A DNA stretch of 25,304 bases, taken from the NCBI GenBank assembly GCA_937915455.1, contig CALDNN010000023.1, positions 1 to 25,304 on the forward strand, given 5' to 3'. The notes beneath the pieces were generated by a model. It did no database searches. It was not told the DNA's origin and was given only the letters and a program-made list of their open reading frames with translations. Positions within the stretch are counted from its first letter, which is position 1; each line of letters begins with the position of its first letter. Positions 7,536-14,685 of the stretch are shown here, in pieces. The translations under genes were made by a program, and so were the position numbers. The stretch is from Pelethousia sp002409725. Lineage in GTDB: Bacteria; Bacillota; Clostridia; Christensenellales; CAG-138.

Positions 7536-8258
7536 CTAGAGCACCTTGGCCAGGAAACTGCGGAGCCGCTCGCTCTTGGGGTGGTCGAAAACTTCCCCGG
7601 GCGCGCCCTGCTCCACCATCTGGCCGCCATCCATGAAGAGAACGCGGCTGGCGACCTCGCGGGCAAAGCCCATCTCGTGGGTGACCACCACCATGGTCAT
7701 GCCCTCTTTGGCCAGGTCTTTCATCAGGTCGAGCACCTCGCCCACCATCTCCGGGTCGAGGGCGCTGGTGGGCTCGTCGAAGAGCATCACATCCGGATTC
7801 ATGGCCAGGGCTCTGATGATGGCCACGCGCTGCTGTTGGCCGCCGCTAAGCTGGGCGGGATAGGCTTCCGCCTTATCCGCGAGGCCGATGCGCCCGAGCA
7901 GGGTGCGAGCCTTTTTATCCGCCTGCTCCTTGCTCATCAGCTTGAGCTTGACCGGGGCCAGGGTGATGTTTTCGTGGATGGTCATATGCGGGAAGAGGTT
8001 GAACTGCTGGAAGACCATGCCCATCTTCTGGCGCAGCTTGTTCGCATCGCATTTAGGATCCGTCAGGAGCGCATCCTCAAACCAGATCTCACCCTCAGTC
8101 GGCTCCTCCAAGAGGTTGAGGCAGCGCAAAAAGGTGCTCTTGCCGCAGCCGCTGGGGCCGATGATCACGATCTTTTCACCTTTTTCGATGGATAGGTTCA
8201 CGCCCTTTACGGCCTCGATTTGGCCGAAGTATTTATGCAGATTTTTAACTTCTATCAC
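7536..8258 (-). CDS. Polar amino acid ABC importer, ATP-binding protein
   Basis: This is the ATPase of a GlnQ/HisP/ArtP-type importer, driving amino acid uptake on the inner face of the membrane. I place the start at GTG 8258 (product MIEVKNLHKYFG, 240 residues), because AAAGGAGG (8276 down to 8269) lies ten bases upstream and homologues begin there; the ATG at 8294 would run 50 bases into the permease gene. Walker A is GPSGCGKST (about 34-42), followed by the Q-loop FQQFNLFPHMT, signature LSGGQQQR (about 137), Walker B VMLFDEPTSALD and switch His in VVVTHEMGFA. All are intact. It is the last gene of a three-gene operon and overlaps the permease gene by 14 bases. The substrate cannot be named from the ATPase. 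Confidence 0.93.
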   Translation of the reverse strand: MIEVKNLHKYFGQIEAVKGVNLSIEKGEKIVIIGPSGCGKSTFLRCLNLLEEPTEGEIWFEDALLTDPKCDANKLRQKMGMVFQQFNLFPHMTIHENITLAPVKLKLMSKEQADKKARTLLGRIGLADKAEAYPAQLSGGQQQRVAIIRALAMNPDVMLFDEPTSALDPEMVGEVLDLMKDLAKEGMTMVVVTHEMGFAREVASRVLFMDGGQMVEQGAPGEVFDHPKSERLRSFLAKVL

Positions 8259-8967
8259 TTCTTGCCAGCCTCCTTTCGAGCTTCTTGGTGCCATAGGTCA
8301 TGATCATTACGATGATCAGGTATACCAGAGCGATGAAGAGCAGCGGCACCGGGCTGTAGGTACGGGAGCGGATCATGGTAGCCACGTAGGTGATATCCTG
8401 CTGGGCCGCATAGCCTACGATGGCCGTTTCCTTTACCAGCATGATGGCCTCGTTCGCCAGGGCCGGCAGGATGTTCTTAATGGCCTGGGGCAGAACGATG
8501 AAGCGCATGGTCATGCCGCCCGTGAGGCCCAGGCTGCGGCCAGCCTCCGTTTGGCCGATGTTCACGGCGTTGATGCCTGCACGCACAATCTCCGCCACAT
8601 ATGCGCCGGAGTTGATGCCAAAGGCTATCATGGCCGCAAAGAAATTCATGGCGATAGAGGCTTTGGCGAAAATGATCCAGCAAAAGATAAGCACCTGCAC
8701 CATCATGGGCGTGCCCCGGATCACCGTGAGGTATAGGTCACAGACGGCCGCCAGAAGCCAATCCGCCCACTTGCCCAGGATGTTCCTGGGCTTCTTCTTG
8801 TTTTTGAGGTAAACCTTGCAGATGGCCACCAGGCTCCCTAAAAGGATGCCCAGCACCGCCGCGCCCACGGTGAGCAGCAGGGTATTTTTGAGGCCGTCCA
8901 GATACATCGCCCAACGGTCGTTGCGGATGATGTTGTCGTAAAGCTGTTGTCCGAAATTATCCCACAT
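8245..8967 (-). CDS. Polar amino acid ABC importer, permease
   Basis: This is the membrane subunit of a HisM/GlnP-type importer, 240 residues with about five predicted helices. It carries the EAA loop that docks the ATPase, here EAGRSLGLTGGMTMRFIVLP, and the family signature RGTPMMVQ. One permease gene suggests a homodimer. It lies between the receptor gene (105 bases upstream, with a strong hairpin between) and the ATPase gene (14-base overlap). A G-rich ribosome site (AGGGGG) sits four bases before the ATG. Confidence 0.93.
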   Translation of the reverse strand: MWDNFGQQLYDNIIRNDRWAMYLDGLKNTLLLTVGAAVLGILLGSLVAICKVYLKNKKKPRNILGKWADWLLAAVCDLYLTVIRGTPMMVQVLIFCWIIFAKASIAMNFFAAMIAFGINSGAYVAEIVRAGINAVNIGQTEAGRSLGLTGGMTMRFIVLPQAIKNILPALANEAIMLVKETAIVGYAAQQDITYVATMIRSRTYSPVPLLFIALVYLIIVMIMTYGTKKLERRLARSDRS

Positions 8968-9004
8968 GCGTCCCCCTACGGTTTAGATATACCGTTATAG
9001 AAGA

Positions 9005-9031
9005 AACAGAGGAAAGGGCGTTTCCTCTGTT
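9005..9031 (-). terminator. Intercistronic hairpin between receptor and permease genes
   Basis: An 11-bp perfect stem (9005-9015 with 9021-9031) with a 5-nt loop sits in the 105-base gap after the receptor gene. On the minus strand it is followed by TTCTT, a weak U tract. It probably causes partial termination or protects the 3' end of the receptor transcript, so that receptor is made in excess. Confidence 0.6.
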
Positions 9032-9072
9032 CCTGTGTATCAGAGCTTGGAAAACGGCGCCGGCATAGCGGC

Positions 9073-9876
9073 TTACTCGCCGGCCGAGATGGCGTTGTAT
9101 TCGTCGAGCCAGGCCTGTACCTGGCCATCGGCGATCAGCTTCTCCAGCACACTATCCACCATGGCCTTGAGGTCGTCGTTGCCCTTGGCGATGGCGATGG
9201 CATACTGCTCGGGCTCGTCGGTAGCCGGGGTCTCCAGCACCACCAGGCCCGCGTTGGCCTTGGCAATCTGGGCGGCGGGGCCCGCATCGATCACCACGGC
9301 GTCCAGCTTGCCGGCGGCCAGCTCAGCGCCCGCATCCGGACCGGTCTTATAGCGTTGCACATTGACCCCCTCGACGGTATCCGTAACGAACAGGTCGCCG
9401 GTGGTGCCCATCTGCACGCCTACGCTCTTGCCCGCAAGATCCGCAGGGCCCGTGATGGCGCTGCCCTCGGGCACGATGATCATCTGCAGGGAATCCACAT
9501 AGTTGATGGAGAAATCCACCGTCTGCCTGCGCTCCTCGGTGTTGGTCATACCGGCGATACCCAGATCGCCCTTGCCGGACTGGATGGCTAAGATGATGCT
9601 GTCAAAGTCCATATCCACGACTTCGAGCTCCACGCCCAGCTCCTCTGCGATGGCGGTGGCGATCTCCACATCCACGCCGATGACGCTGTTGTCTTCTCCC
9701 AGGAATTCATAGGGCGCAAAGCCGGCATTGGTGAGCATGGTCAGCTTGCCTGCGGCCTTGATCTTATCGATGGTGGGCGTACCTTCCTTGGCGGCGGGTT
9801 CAGAAGCGGGGGCGCAGCCCATACACAGCAACGCGATAGCCAGCACGATCGCCAGGATCACTTTCAGATTCTTCAT
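9073..9876 (-). CDS. Polar amino acid ABC importer, substrate-binding lipoprotein
   Basis: This is an extracellular receptor of the SBP_bac_3 family, 267 residues. The start at 9876 follows GGAGGA by seven bases; an upstream in-frame ATG at 9891 has no ribosome site. It has a signal peptide with a hydrophobic core and lipid-attachment Cys21 (ALLCMGC, a slightly unusual lipobox with Cys-Met at -3/-2). The binding lobes show NAGFAPYEF, GVDVEIATAIAEELG, GMTNTEERRQTVDFS (the Arg expected to hold the substrate carboxylate), GVQMGTTGD and DAVVIDAGPA (Asp for the amino group). This is the pattern for alpha-amino acids; which one is not clear. It is the first gene of the importer operon, downstream of a TATAAT promoter overlapped by repeated operator-like sequences. 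Confidence 0.93.
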   Translation of the reverse strand: MKNLKVILAIVLAIALLCMGCAPASEPAAKEGTPTIDKIKAAGKLTMLTNAGFAPYEFLGEDNSVIGVDVEIATAIAEELGVELEVVDMDFDSIILAIQSGKGDLGIAGMTNTEERRQTVDFSINYVDSLQMIIVPEGSAITGPADLAGKSVGVQMGTTGDLFVTDTVEGVNVQRYKTGPDAGAELAAGKLDAVVIDAGPAAQIAKANAGLVVLETPATDEPEQYAIAIAKGNDDLKAMVDSVLEKLIADGQVQAWLDEYNAISAGE

Positions 9877-9914
9877 AGCAATATCCTCCAAAAAATTTTA
9901 GCAATTGCAGCTTT

Positions 9915-9930
9915 GCCGGGCTTCCCCGGC
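9915..9930 (-). other. Small hairpin in the receptor mRNA 5' leader
   Basis: On the minus strand GCCGGG-GAAG-CCCGGC forms a six-bp stem with a GNRA-like tetraloop about 12 nt after the likely transcription start. It may stabilise the 5' end of the abundant receptor mRNA. No known riboswitch was recognised. Confidence 0.4.
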
Positions 9931-9941
9931 TGACGAAATTT

Positions 9942-9971
9942 ATTATAATACATACTATATGCATAAATCAA
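9942..9971 (-). promoter_or_regulatory. Predicted promoter of the amino acid importer operon
   Basis: On the minus strand TTGATT (9971-9966) is followed after 18 bp by a perfect TATAAT (9947-9942). The start codon is 65 bp further on. One copy of a 13-bp repeat overlaps the -35 and spacer, which suggests repression. Confidence 0.65.
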
Positions 9972-10022
9972 GCCCTTTTTGAAAAATTTATTCGTTTTTT
10001 CGCCTTTTTTATGCATAAATCA
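9958..10022. promoter_or_regulatory. Paired 13-bp direct repeats, candidate operator
   Basis: The sequence TATGCATAAATCA occurs identically at 9958-9970 and 10010-10022. The copies are 52 bp apart, almost five helical turns, so they face the same side of DNA. The first overlaps the importer promoter's -35. Each contains the palindrome TATGCATA. An ArgR/AhrC-like or other amino acid repressor is possible but unproven. Confidence 0.5.
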
Positions 10023-10120
10023 GCTGTATATAGGAATGTTTATTCATCTTGGCCATAAGCAACCCCAGGGCGGCGCGAGAGGCTGCAGCAACAGGGGTCA
10101 AATTCCAAAAGCGCGCGCCC

Positions 10121-10149
10121 TTTACTTTGGCCAGCGGAAATATTACAAT
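10121..10149 (+). promoter_or_regulatory. Predicted promoter of nfnAB
   Basis: TTTACT (10121-10126) and TACAAT (10144-10149) are separated by 17 bp, leaving a leader of about 93 nt. In the leader GGTTTA (10156-10161) can pair with TAAACC (10180-10185). The rest of the gap from 10023 to 10120 shows no gene or recognisable RNA. Confidence 0.45.
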
Positions 10150-10248
10150 AGGTATGGTTTAAAGCGGCGGGTGGCAGAATAAACCGGCTTGCCTTGCCTC
10201 GCGTGGGCGCTCGCCCGGCGAACAACATAAAATGGAGGATTTGGACTT

Positions 10249-11091
10249 GTGTTTGAGATTTTGCAAAACGAACCGCTGAACCCCACGGTGTTCCGCATGA
10301 AGGTACGCGCACCACGGGTGGCCGCCAAGGCCCTGCCCGGGCAGTTCATCATCTTGCGTGTAGATGAGGAAGGCGAGCGCATCCCGCTGACCGTGGCCGA
10401 TTTCGATCGGGAGAATGGCATCGTCACCATCATCTATCAGCTGGTTGGTGCAACGACCATCAAGCTGGCCCATAAAAAAGCGGGCGAGTTTTTGCAGGAT
10501 TTTGTGGGCCCCTTGGGTACGCCCACCCATACTGCGGGCCTGAAGAAGGTGGCCGTGGTGGGCGGCGGCGTGGGCTGCGCCATCGCTTATCCCGTGGCCA
10601 AGCGCCTGCACGAGCAGGGCTGTGAGGTGCACTCCATCATCGGCTTCCGCTGCAAGGATCTGGTCATATTAGAAAAAGAATTTGAGGCCGCCAGCACCCT
10701 GGTCAAAAAGATGAGCGACGATGGCACCTGGGGCGCCAAGGGCCTGGTAACGGACGCGCTAAAAGAGCTGATCGAGAGCGGCGAAAAATACGACCAGGTT
10801 ATCGCCATCGGCCCCTTGATCATGATGAAATTCGTCTGCAAGCTCACCAAGGAATACGGCATTAAGACCGTGGTAAGCATGAACCCCATCATGATCGACG
10901 GCACGGGCATGTGCGGCTGCTGCCGCCTCACCGTGGGCGGGGAAACCAAGTTCGCCTGCGTGGATGGTCCGGATTTTGACGGCCATCTGGTCGATTTCGA
11001 CGAGGCTATGCAGCGGAGCGGCGCTTATAAAGAATTCGAGGCCCATGCCCGCGAGGAGGCCTGCAACCTGTTCGCCAAGGAGGTAATCTGA
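10249..11091 (+). CDS. nfnA: NADH-dependent ferredoxin:NADP+ oxidoreductase small subunit (NfnA/NfnS)
   Basis: This is the small subunit of the soluble NfnAB complex, which reversibly reduces two NADP+ using NADH and reduced ferredoxin by flavin-based electron bifurcation. The start is GTG 10249, nine bases after GGAGGA. The 280-residue product has an N-terminal FAD-binding barrel, an NAD-binding fold (KVAVVGGGVGCAIAYP, about 100-115) and a C-terminal [2Fe-2S] site: Asp217 in MIDGTG, then Cys222, Cys225 (MCGCC) and Cys237 (FACVDGPDFDGH). Three Cys plus one Asp is the ligand set known for Nfn. The pairing and lengths of both subunits support Nfn. Alternatives are glutamate synthase-associated or sulfide dehydrogenase (SudAB) names for the same architecture. 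Two bases separate it from nfnB. Confidence 0.88.
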   Translation: MFEILQNEPLNPTVFRMKVRAPRVAAKALPGQFIILRVDEEGERIPLTVADFDRENGIVTIIYQLVGATTIKLAHKKAGEFLQDFVGPLGTPTHTAGLKKVAVVGGGVGCAIAYPVAKRLHEQGCEVHSIIGFRCKDLVILEKEFEAASTLVKKMSDDGTWGAKGLVTDALKELIESGEKYDQVIAIGPLIMMKFVCKLTKEYGIKTVVSMNPIMIDGTGMCGCCRLTVGGETKFACVDGPDFDGHLVDFDEAMQRSGAYKEFEAHAREEACNLFAKEVI

Positions 11092-11093
11092 TT

Positions 11094-12485
11094 ATGCCAA
11101 ACATGCGCGTTGATAAAAACTCCATGCCGGCCCAGGAGCCGGGCGTTCGCAATAAGAATTTCCAAGAGGTGGCCCTCGGCTACCCCGAGGATGTAGCTCT
11201 CGACGAAGCCGCCCGCTGCCTCAACTGCAAACACAAGCCCTGCGTACAGGGCTGCCCCGTGCGCATCGATATCCCCGCCTTTATAAAAAAGATCAACGAG
11301 GGCGATTTTGAGGCGGCCTACCAGGTCATCTCGGAGGCAAGCTCCCTCCCCGCGGTCTGCGGCCGCGTTTGCCCGCAGGAATCCCAATGCGAAAAGGTCT
11401 GCGTGCGCGGCATCAAGAACGAGCCCGTAGGCATTGGCCGTTTGGAGCGCTTCGTGGCGGATTGGCATTTTGAGCATACCGACGGCGCTGTGGAAGCACC
11501 CCAAAAGAACGGCCACAGGGTAGCCGTGATCGGCAGCGGCCCGGCCGGCCTGGCCTGCGCGGGCGAGCTGGCCCGCCGCGGCTACGAGGTTACCATCTTC
11601 GAGGCCCTGCATACGGCGGGCGGCGTGCTGATGTACGGCATTCCGGAATTCCGTCTGCCCAAGCGCATCGTGCAGGCCGAGATCTCTACCCTCAAAAAGC
11701 TGGGCGTTACCATCGAAACCGACGTGGTGGTGGGCAAAACCCAATCCGTGGACGAGCTGTTTGAAGAGGGGTTCGAGGCCGTGTTCATCGGCAGCGGCGC
11801 GGGCCTGCCCAGCTTTATGAACATCCCCGGCGAAAACCTCGACGGCGTCTATTCCGCCAACGAGTTTCTCACCCGCATCAACCTGATGAAGGCTTATAGG
11901 CCCGATTCCCCCACCCCCATCCGACAGGTGCACAAGGTGGCTGTAGTAGGCGGCGGCAACGTGGCCATGGACGCGGCGCGCTGCGCCAAGCGCCTGGGCG
12001 CGGAGGAGGTCTATATCGTCTACCGTCGCAGCGACGCCGAGCTGCCCGCCCGCGCCGAAGAAGTGGAGCACGCCAAGGAGGAGGGCATCATCTTCAAAAC
12101 CCTCACCAACCCCGTGGCCATCCTGCCAGGCGAAAACAAGGGCGTGGCCGCTATCCGCTGCCTCAAGATGGAGCTGGGCGAGCCGGATGAGAGCGGCCGC
12201 CGCCGCCCCGTGCCCGTAGAGGGCAGCGAGTTCGAGATCCCCGTGGATACGGTGGTGATGAGCATCGGCACCTCCCCCAATCCCTTGATCAAATCCACCA
12301 CGAAAGGCCTTGAGACCACCCGCAAGGGCGGCATCGTGACCGACGAAGGCGGCAAGACCACCCGCGAGGGCGTATATGCAGGCGGCGACGCCGTAACCGG
12401 CTCCGCCACCGTCATCCTGGCCATGGGCGCGGGCAAGGAAGCCGCTCACAGCATCGACGAATATATTAAGGCGAAAAACGCCTAA
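11094..12485 (+). CDS. nfnB: NADH-dependent ferredoxin:NADP+ oxidoreductase large subunit (NfnB/NfnL)
   Basis: This is the large subunit of NfnAB, often labelled 'NADPH-dependent glutamate synthase small chain' by homology. The 463 residues match NfnB length. Cys42, 45, 50 and 54 (CLNCKHKPCVQGC) and Cys89, 93, 99 and 103 (CGRVCPQESQC...C) supply ligands for the [4Fe-4S] clusters. An FAD-binding GSGPAGLACAGELARRGYEV follows at about 147, then an NADPH-binding VAVVGGGNVAMDAARCAKRL, and the C-terminal flavin motif GVYAGGDAVTGSATVILAMG. No GltB large chain is nearby, which favours the transhydrogenase. AAGGAGG overlaps the end of nfnA, ten bases before the ATG; a second ATG at 11103 is possible. 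It is co-transcribed with nfnA and followed by a strong hairpin. Confidence 0.9.
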   Translation: MPNMRVDKNSMPAQEPGVRNKNFQEVALGYPEDVALDEAARCLNCKHKPCVQGCPVRIDIPAFIKKINEGDFEAAYQVISEASSLPAVCGRVCPQESQCEKVCVRGIKNEPVGIGRLERFVADWHFEHTDGAVEAPQKNGHRVAVIGSGPAGLACAGELARRGYEVTIFEALHTAGGVLMYGIPEFRLPKRIVQAEISTLKKLGVTIETDVVVGKTQSVDELFEEGFEAVFIGSGAGLPSFMNIPGENLDGVYSANEFLTRINLMKAYRPDSPTPIRQVHKVAVVGGGNVAMDAARCAKRLGAEEVYIVYRRSDAELPARAEEVEHAKEEGIIFKTLTNPVAILPGENKGVAAIRCLKMELGEPDESGRRRPVPVEGSEFEIPVDTVVMSIGTSPNPLIKSTTKGLETTRKGGIVTDEGGKTTREGVYAGGDAVTGSATVILAMGAGKEAAHSIDEYIKAKNA

Positions 12486-12503
12486 AACCTAACCTTACAG
12501 CAC

Positions 12504-12540
12504 AGCGGCCCGGTGCATTTACGCACCGGGCCGCTTCTGT
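12504..12540 (+). terminator. Hairpin terminator after nfnB
   Basis: A 13-bp perfect stem (12504-12516 with 12523-12535) and a 6-nt loop are followed by a weak T-rich tail (TCTGT). The palindromic repeat beginning at 12546 adds a second T6 hairpin just beyond. Confidence 0.7.
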
Positions 12541-12676
12541 ATGTGAAAAAAGTGGCCATGCCCACTTTTTTGAGTTTATAGGGTTTGCTTGTGCCTGTGG
12601 GCACGGCCAGCAAACCCCGCGGGGAAAGCCTTGCTACGCAAGGCCCTTCGCCGCCACCGCGCCTGCCACTGGCGGC
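12541..12676. repeat. Dispersed repeat, internal copy with a chain of hairpins
   Basis: Bases 12543-12590 match the right-end repeat with five differences. The palindrome is degraded to a 10-bp stem (12546-12555 with 12562-12571). After the shared flank comes a run of hairpins: GGGTTTGC (12581-12588) with GCAAACCC (12610-12617) enclosing GTGCC/GGCAC (12591-12604), CCCCGCGGGG (12615-12624), GCCTTGC/GCAAGGC (12628-12644) and GCCGCCA/TGGCGGC (12650-12676). No supported reading frame covers it. It may be a mobile palindromic element or a structured RNA. Confidence 0.7.
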
Positions 12677-12706
12677 GATTAAAGCCTCCGGGGCCTGCGG
12701 CTCCCG

Positions 12707-12725
12707 AGCCCCCACGGGCTTTTTT
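12707..12725 (+). terminator. Intrinsic terminator in the repeat region
   Basis: AGCCC (12707-12711) pairs with GGGCT (12716-12720) across CCAC and runs into T6 (12720-12725). It would end any plus-strand RNA produced from the hairpin region, before the convergent serpin gene. Confidence 0.55.
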
Positions 12726-12771
12726 GACAGCCTGCGGCGGCCAGGCAAATTTACGCGCAGGGCCGCTTCGT

Positions 12772-14019
12772 TTACGCCGGGTTCTCCATGATCCCCATGA
12801 ATAGCGGCAGGCCGGTTTCCAAATCCACGATGGCATAGAGGAAGGGCCGGTCAAAGGACAGGACTTCCGCCATCGAGCCGCCCGCGTCCATGATCACAGC
12901 CGTGGCGGCGGCAGCCTCCGTGCCCAGCTCGTGCACATCGAGGCGCACCTTTTGCAGCACGTCACCGATATAGACCGGCCCGGCCGCATCGCTCACCATG
13001 GCCGGGAATTTGGCGGTGGCCGCGTCAAAGGCAACGGAGAGGCCCATATCGCTTAATGCATCCTTAAAGGATTTCAAGCCGTATTCTACGCTGAACTTGG
13101 GCAGGATCACAAATACGGATTCTTTTTCCCCGGCAGCCAGGTATGCGCTAAGCGGCGTTCGCCGCAGCCCCTGCGCCAGCTCCCGCACGCTCTCGCCTTC
13201 CGCAGGTAGCAGGGCCAGGAAACCCAGCCGCCCATCGTCATAGGGCAGGACGACGCCCTGTACGCCCTCCTTTTCGATATAGGTCAGCTCCTGCGCTCGG
13301 CCCCACATGAAATCGGCTTGCACGCTCTCCGTAGCCGAAAGATGGAATTCGCCAGCCGAAGTAGCCACATCCAGCGGGTATTGCCACTTGGCGCTAAGGT
13401 AGAGGGCATTGATCAGCACCATCACCAGATTATCCCCTTCAAGCGGCTCCGCGAATAGCTGGCGGATCATGCCCTTGGTCTCCTCCTTTACCCAGTGGTT
13501 CATGGCCCGCATGGCAGCCTCCGAGGTCAGCGCGGCCTGGAACATATCCGCGCCGTAGGCGCTTTCCAGCGTATCGAGGAAGGGCTTTTGCACCGTAAGC
13601 CCCTCGTTCACCCAGGCGGAGTTGGCCAGGGATAGCTCCATGCCGCCCTTGGCCTGCTCTAAACTTTGGGCCAGTACCAGGCAAATGCCGTTGCGTTTCG
13701 CTGTAGAGAGGCCTAGGACGCTGTCAAAAGCGGCCTCGGTTTCCCCGGCTGCGCCATTCGCCACCATGGCTAGGGCGAAATAAGCCGAGGCCGGGGAAAT
13801 AACCGGGTTCTGCGCCCCTTCCGCCGCAATACGGGCAAACAGCTCCATGCTAAAGCCCTCATAATCGGCCCGGCTTTGCAGGAGGCTTTCCCCCTGAGCG
13901 GGCGTATAGGCCGGCTTTTCCGCAGCCACATCAGCCAGCCGGGGCCGCAAAGATGATTGTCCACATCCTACGGATAGGGTCAGAACCAGCGCCAAAATCA
14001 AAATCAACCATCGCCTCAT
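12772..14019 (-). CDS. Serpin-family protease inhibitor, predicted lipoprotein
   Basis: Serpins are suicide inhibitors, mostly of serine proteases: cleavage of an exposed loop traps the enzyme. The 415-residue protein starts with a signal peptide and probable lipid-attachment Cys19 (LTLSVGC), so it should sit on the outer face of the membrane. The serpin core is complete: NPVISPASAYFALAMVANGA, LSLANSAWVN, LINALYLSAKWQ, VVLPYDDGRLGFLALLP, ILPKFSVEY and the C-terminal FDRPFLYAIVDLETGLPLFM. The hinge ELGTEAAAATAV (GTE from 366) has the small residues expected of an inhibitory serpin. Counting from the hinge Thr367 (P14) puts P1-P1' at Gly380-Gly381 in DAGGSM. It stands alone, convergent to nfnB. 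Gut Firmicutes and bifidobacteria carry serpins active on elastase-like enzymes; the target here is inferred only. Confidence 0.92.
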   Translation of the reverse strand: MRRWLILILALVLTLSVGCGQSSLRPRLADVAAEKPAYTPAQGESLLQSRADYEGFSMELFARIAAEGAQNPVISPASAYFALAMVANGAAGETEAAFDSVLGLSTAKRNGICLVLAQSLEQAKGGMELSLANSAWVNEGLTVQKPFLDTLESAYGADMFQAALTSEAAMRAMNHWVKEETKGMIRQLFAEPLEGDNLVMVLINALYLSAKWQYPLDVATSAGEFHLSATESVQADFMWGRAQELTYIEKEGVQGVVLPYDDGRLGFLALLPAEGESVRELAQGLRRTPLSAYLAAGEKESVFVILPKFSVEYGLKSFKDALSDMGLSVAFDAATAKFPAMVSDAAGPVYIGDVLQKVRLDVHELGTEAAAATAVIMDAGGSMAEVLSFDRPFLYAIVDLETGLPLFMGIMENPA

Positions 14020-14078
14020 CTTTTCTTCTCCCCCTCATATGCTTTATTATCAATAGAACGAACCGCAGGCGCTGCAGG

Positions 14079-14107
14079 TTGCAAAACGCTTTTTGTTGTG
14101 GCATAAT
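14079..14107 (+). promoter_or_regulatory. Predicted promoter of the coiled-coil zinc-ribbon gene
   Basis: TTGCAA (14079-14084) and CATAAT (14102-14107) are separated by 17 bp. It lies in the 128-bp divergent gap with the serpin gene. No convincing serpin promoter was found there. Confidence 0.5.
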
Positions 14108-14147
14108 ACTGGATGGGTTCCCGGTATTGCCAGTGAGGTGAATGGAA

Positions 14148-14543
14148 ATGGATTTTTTGAATAGGCTGGGTGGTTTCGCCAAAAATATGGGCAATAAGAC
14201 CAACGACCTCTTGGAGATCGGCAGGCTCAACTCACGCATTCATGCCGAGGAGGATGCCATCGACCAGCATAAATTCGATCTGGGTGATTATACGTGGGAT
14301 AAATTCCAAACCGGCGTAGCCATGGATGAACGCTCTACCGTGATTTGCCTGGCCATCCGCGAACGGGAGCAAAAAATCCAGGCCATGCGCGAGGAAATCG
14401 ACGCCATTAAGCGCGATAAGCAGGCAGGCCAAAAGGAACAGAGCGCCCAGGCCGAGGGCGCTGCACAGCTATGCCCGGTCTGCGGCGGCGAGATCGAGGC
14501 CGGCTGCAAATTCTGCGGCGATTGCGGCACGCAGCTGCGCTAA
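14148..14543 (+). CDS. Small coiled-coil protein with C-terminal zinc ribbon
   Basis: Function unknown. The start at ATG 14148 is preferred over ATG 14142 because GAGGTG (14135-14140) is seven bases before it and only one base before the other. The 131-residue product has an N-terminal charged helical region with heptad-like spacing (about 15-95, with a long REREQKIQAMREEIDAIKRD coiled coil). The C-terminal zinc ribbon has Cys109, Cys112, Cys123 and Cys126 (CPVCGG...CKFCGDCG). There is no signal peptide. The architecture resembles zinc-ribbon-tailed helical proteins common in Firmicutes, which have no agreed role. It is monocistronic, with its own promoter and terminator. Confidence 0.8.
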   Translation: MDFLNRLGGFAKNMGNKTNDLLEIGRLNSRIHAEEDAIDQHKFDLGDYTWDKFQTGVAMDERSTVICLAIREREQKIQAMREEIDAIKRDKQAGQKEQSAQAEGAAQLCPVCGGEIEAGCKFCGDCGTQLR

Positions 14544-14550
14544 AAGCGCA

Positions 14551-14591
14551 GCTCCCTCCTAAGCTTTTTGCTCCCGAGGGAGCATTTTTTT
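14551..14591 (+). terminator. Intrinsic terminator with alternative stems
   Basis: TGCTCC (14569-14574) pairs with GGAGCA (14579-14584), followed by T7. The upstream GCTCCCT (14551-14557) could instead pair with AGGGAGC (14577-14583), giving a longer-looped alternative. Either ends just before the T tract. Confidence 0.8.
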
Positions 14592-14650
14592 GTACGCGAA
14601 AAGCCGCCTAAAAATTTTTTTGAATTACTGATTAATTTTGCTTTTTACAG

Positions 14651-14679
14651 TTGCGCTGCCGTTTCCGCTGGTATATAAT
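14651..14679 (+). promoter_or_regulatory. Predicted promoter of serC-serA
   Basis: TTGCGC (14651-14656) and a perfect TATAAT (14674-14679) are separated by 17 bp. The expected start near 14686 leaves a leader of about 118 nt before serC. Confidence 0.65.
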
Positions 14680-14685
14680 TTATCC

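Noticed and set aside
9979..10182. 67-codon plus-strand frame before nfnA
   Set aside because: It has no ribosome site and covers the predicted operator and the nfnA promoter.
11025..12449. Long reading frame on the minus strand opposite nfnB
   Set aside because: It is antisense to a clear iron-sulfur flavoprotein gene, has no ribosome site and a low-complexity His/Ala/Gly composition typical of GC-rich shadows.
12585..12791. Short plus-strand frames across the hairpin region
   Set aside because: They lack ribosome sites, are rich in Pro/Arg/Gly from GC-rich hairpins, and run through the T6 terminator and into the convergent serpin gene.
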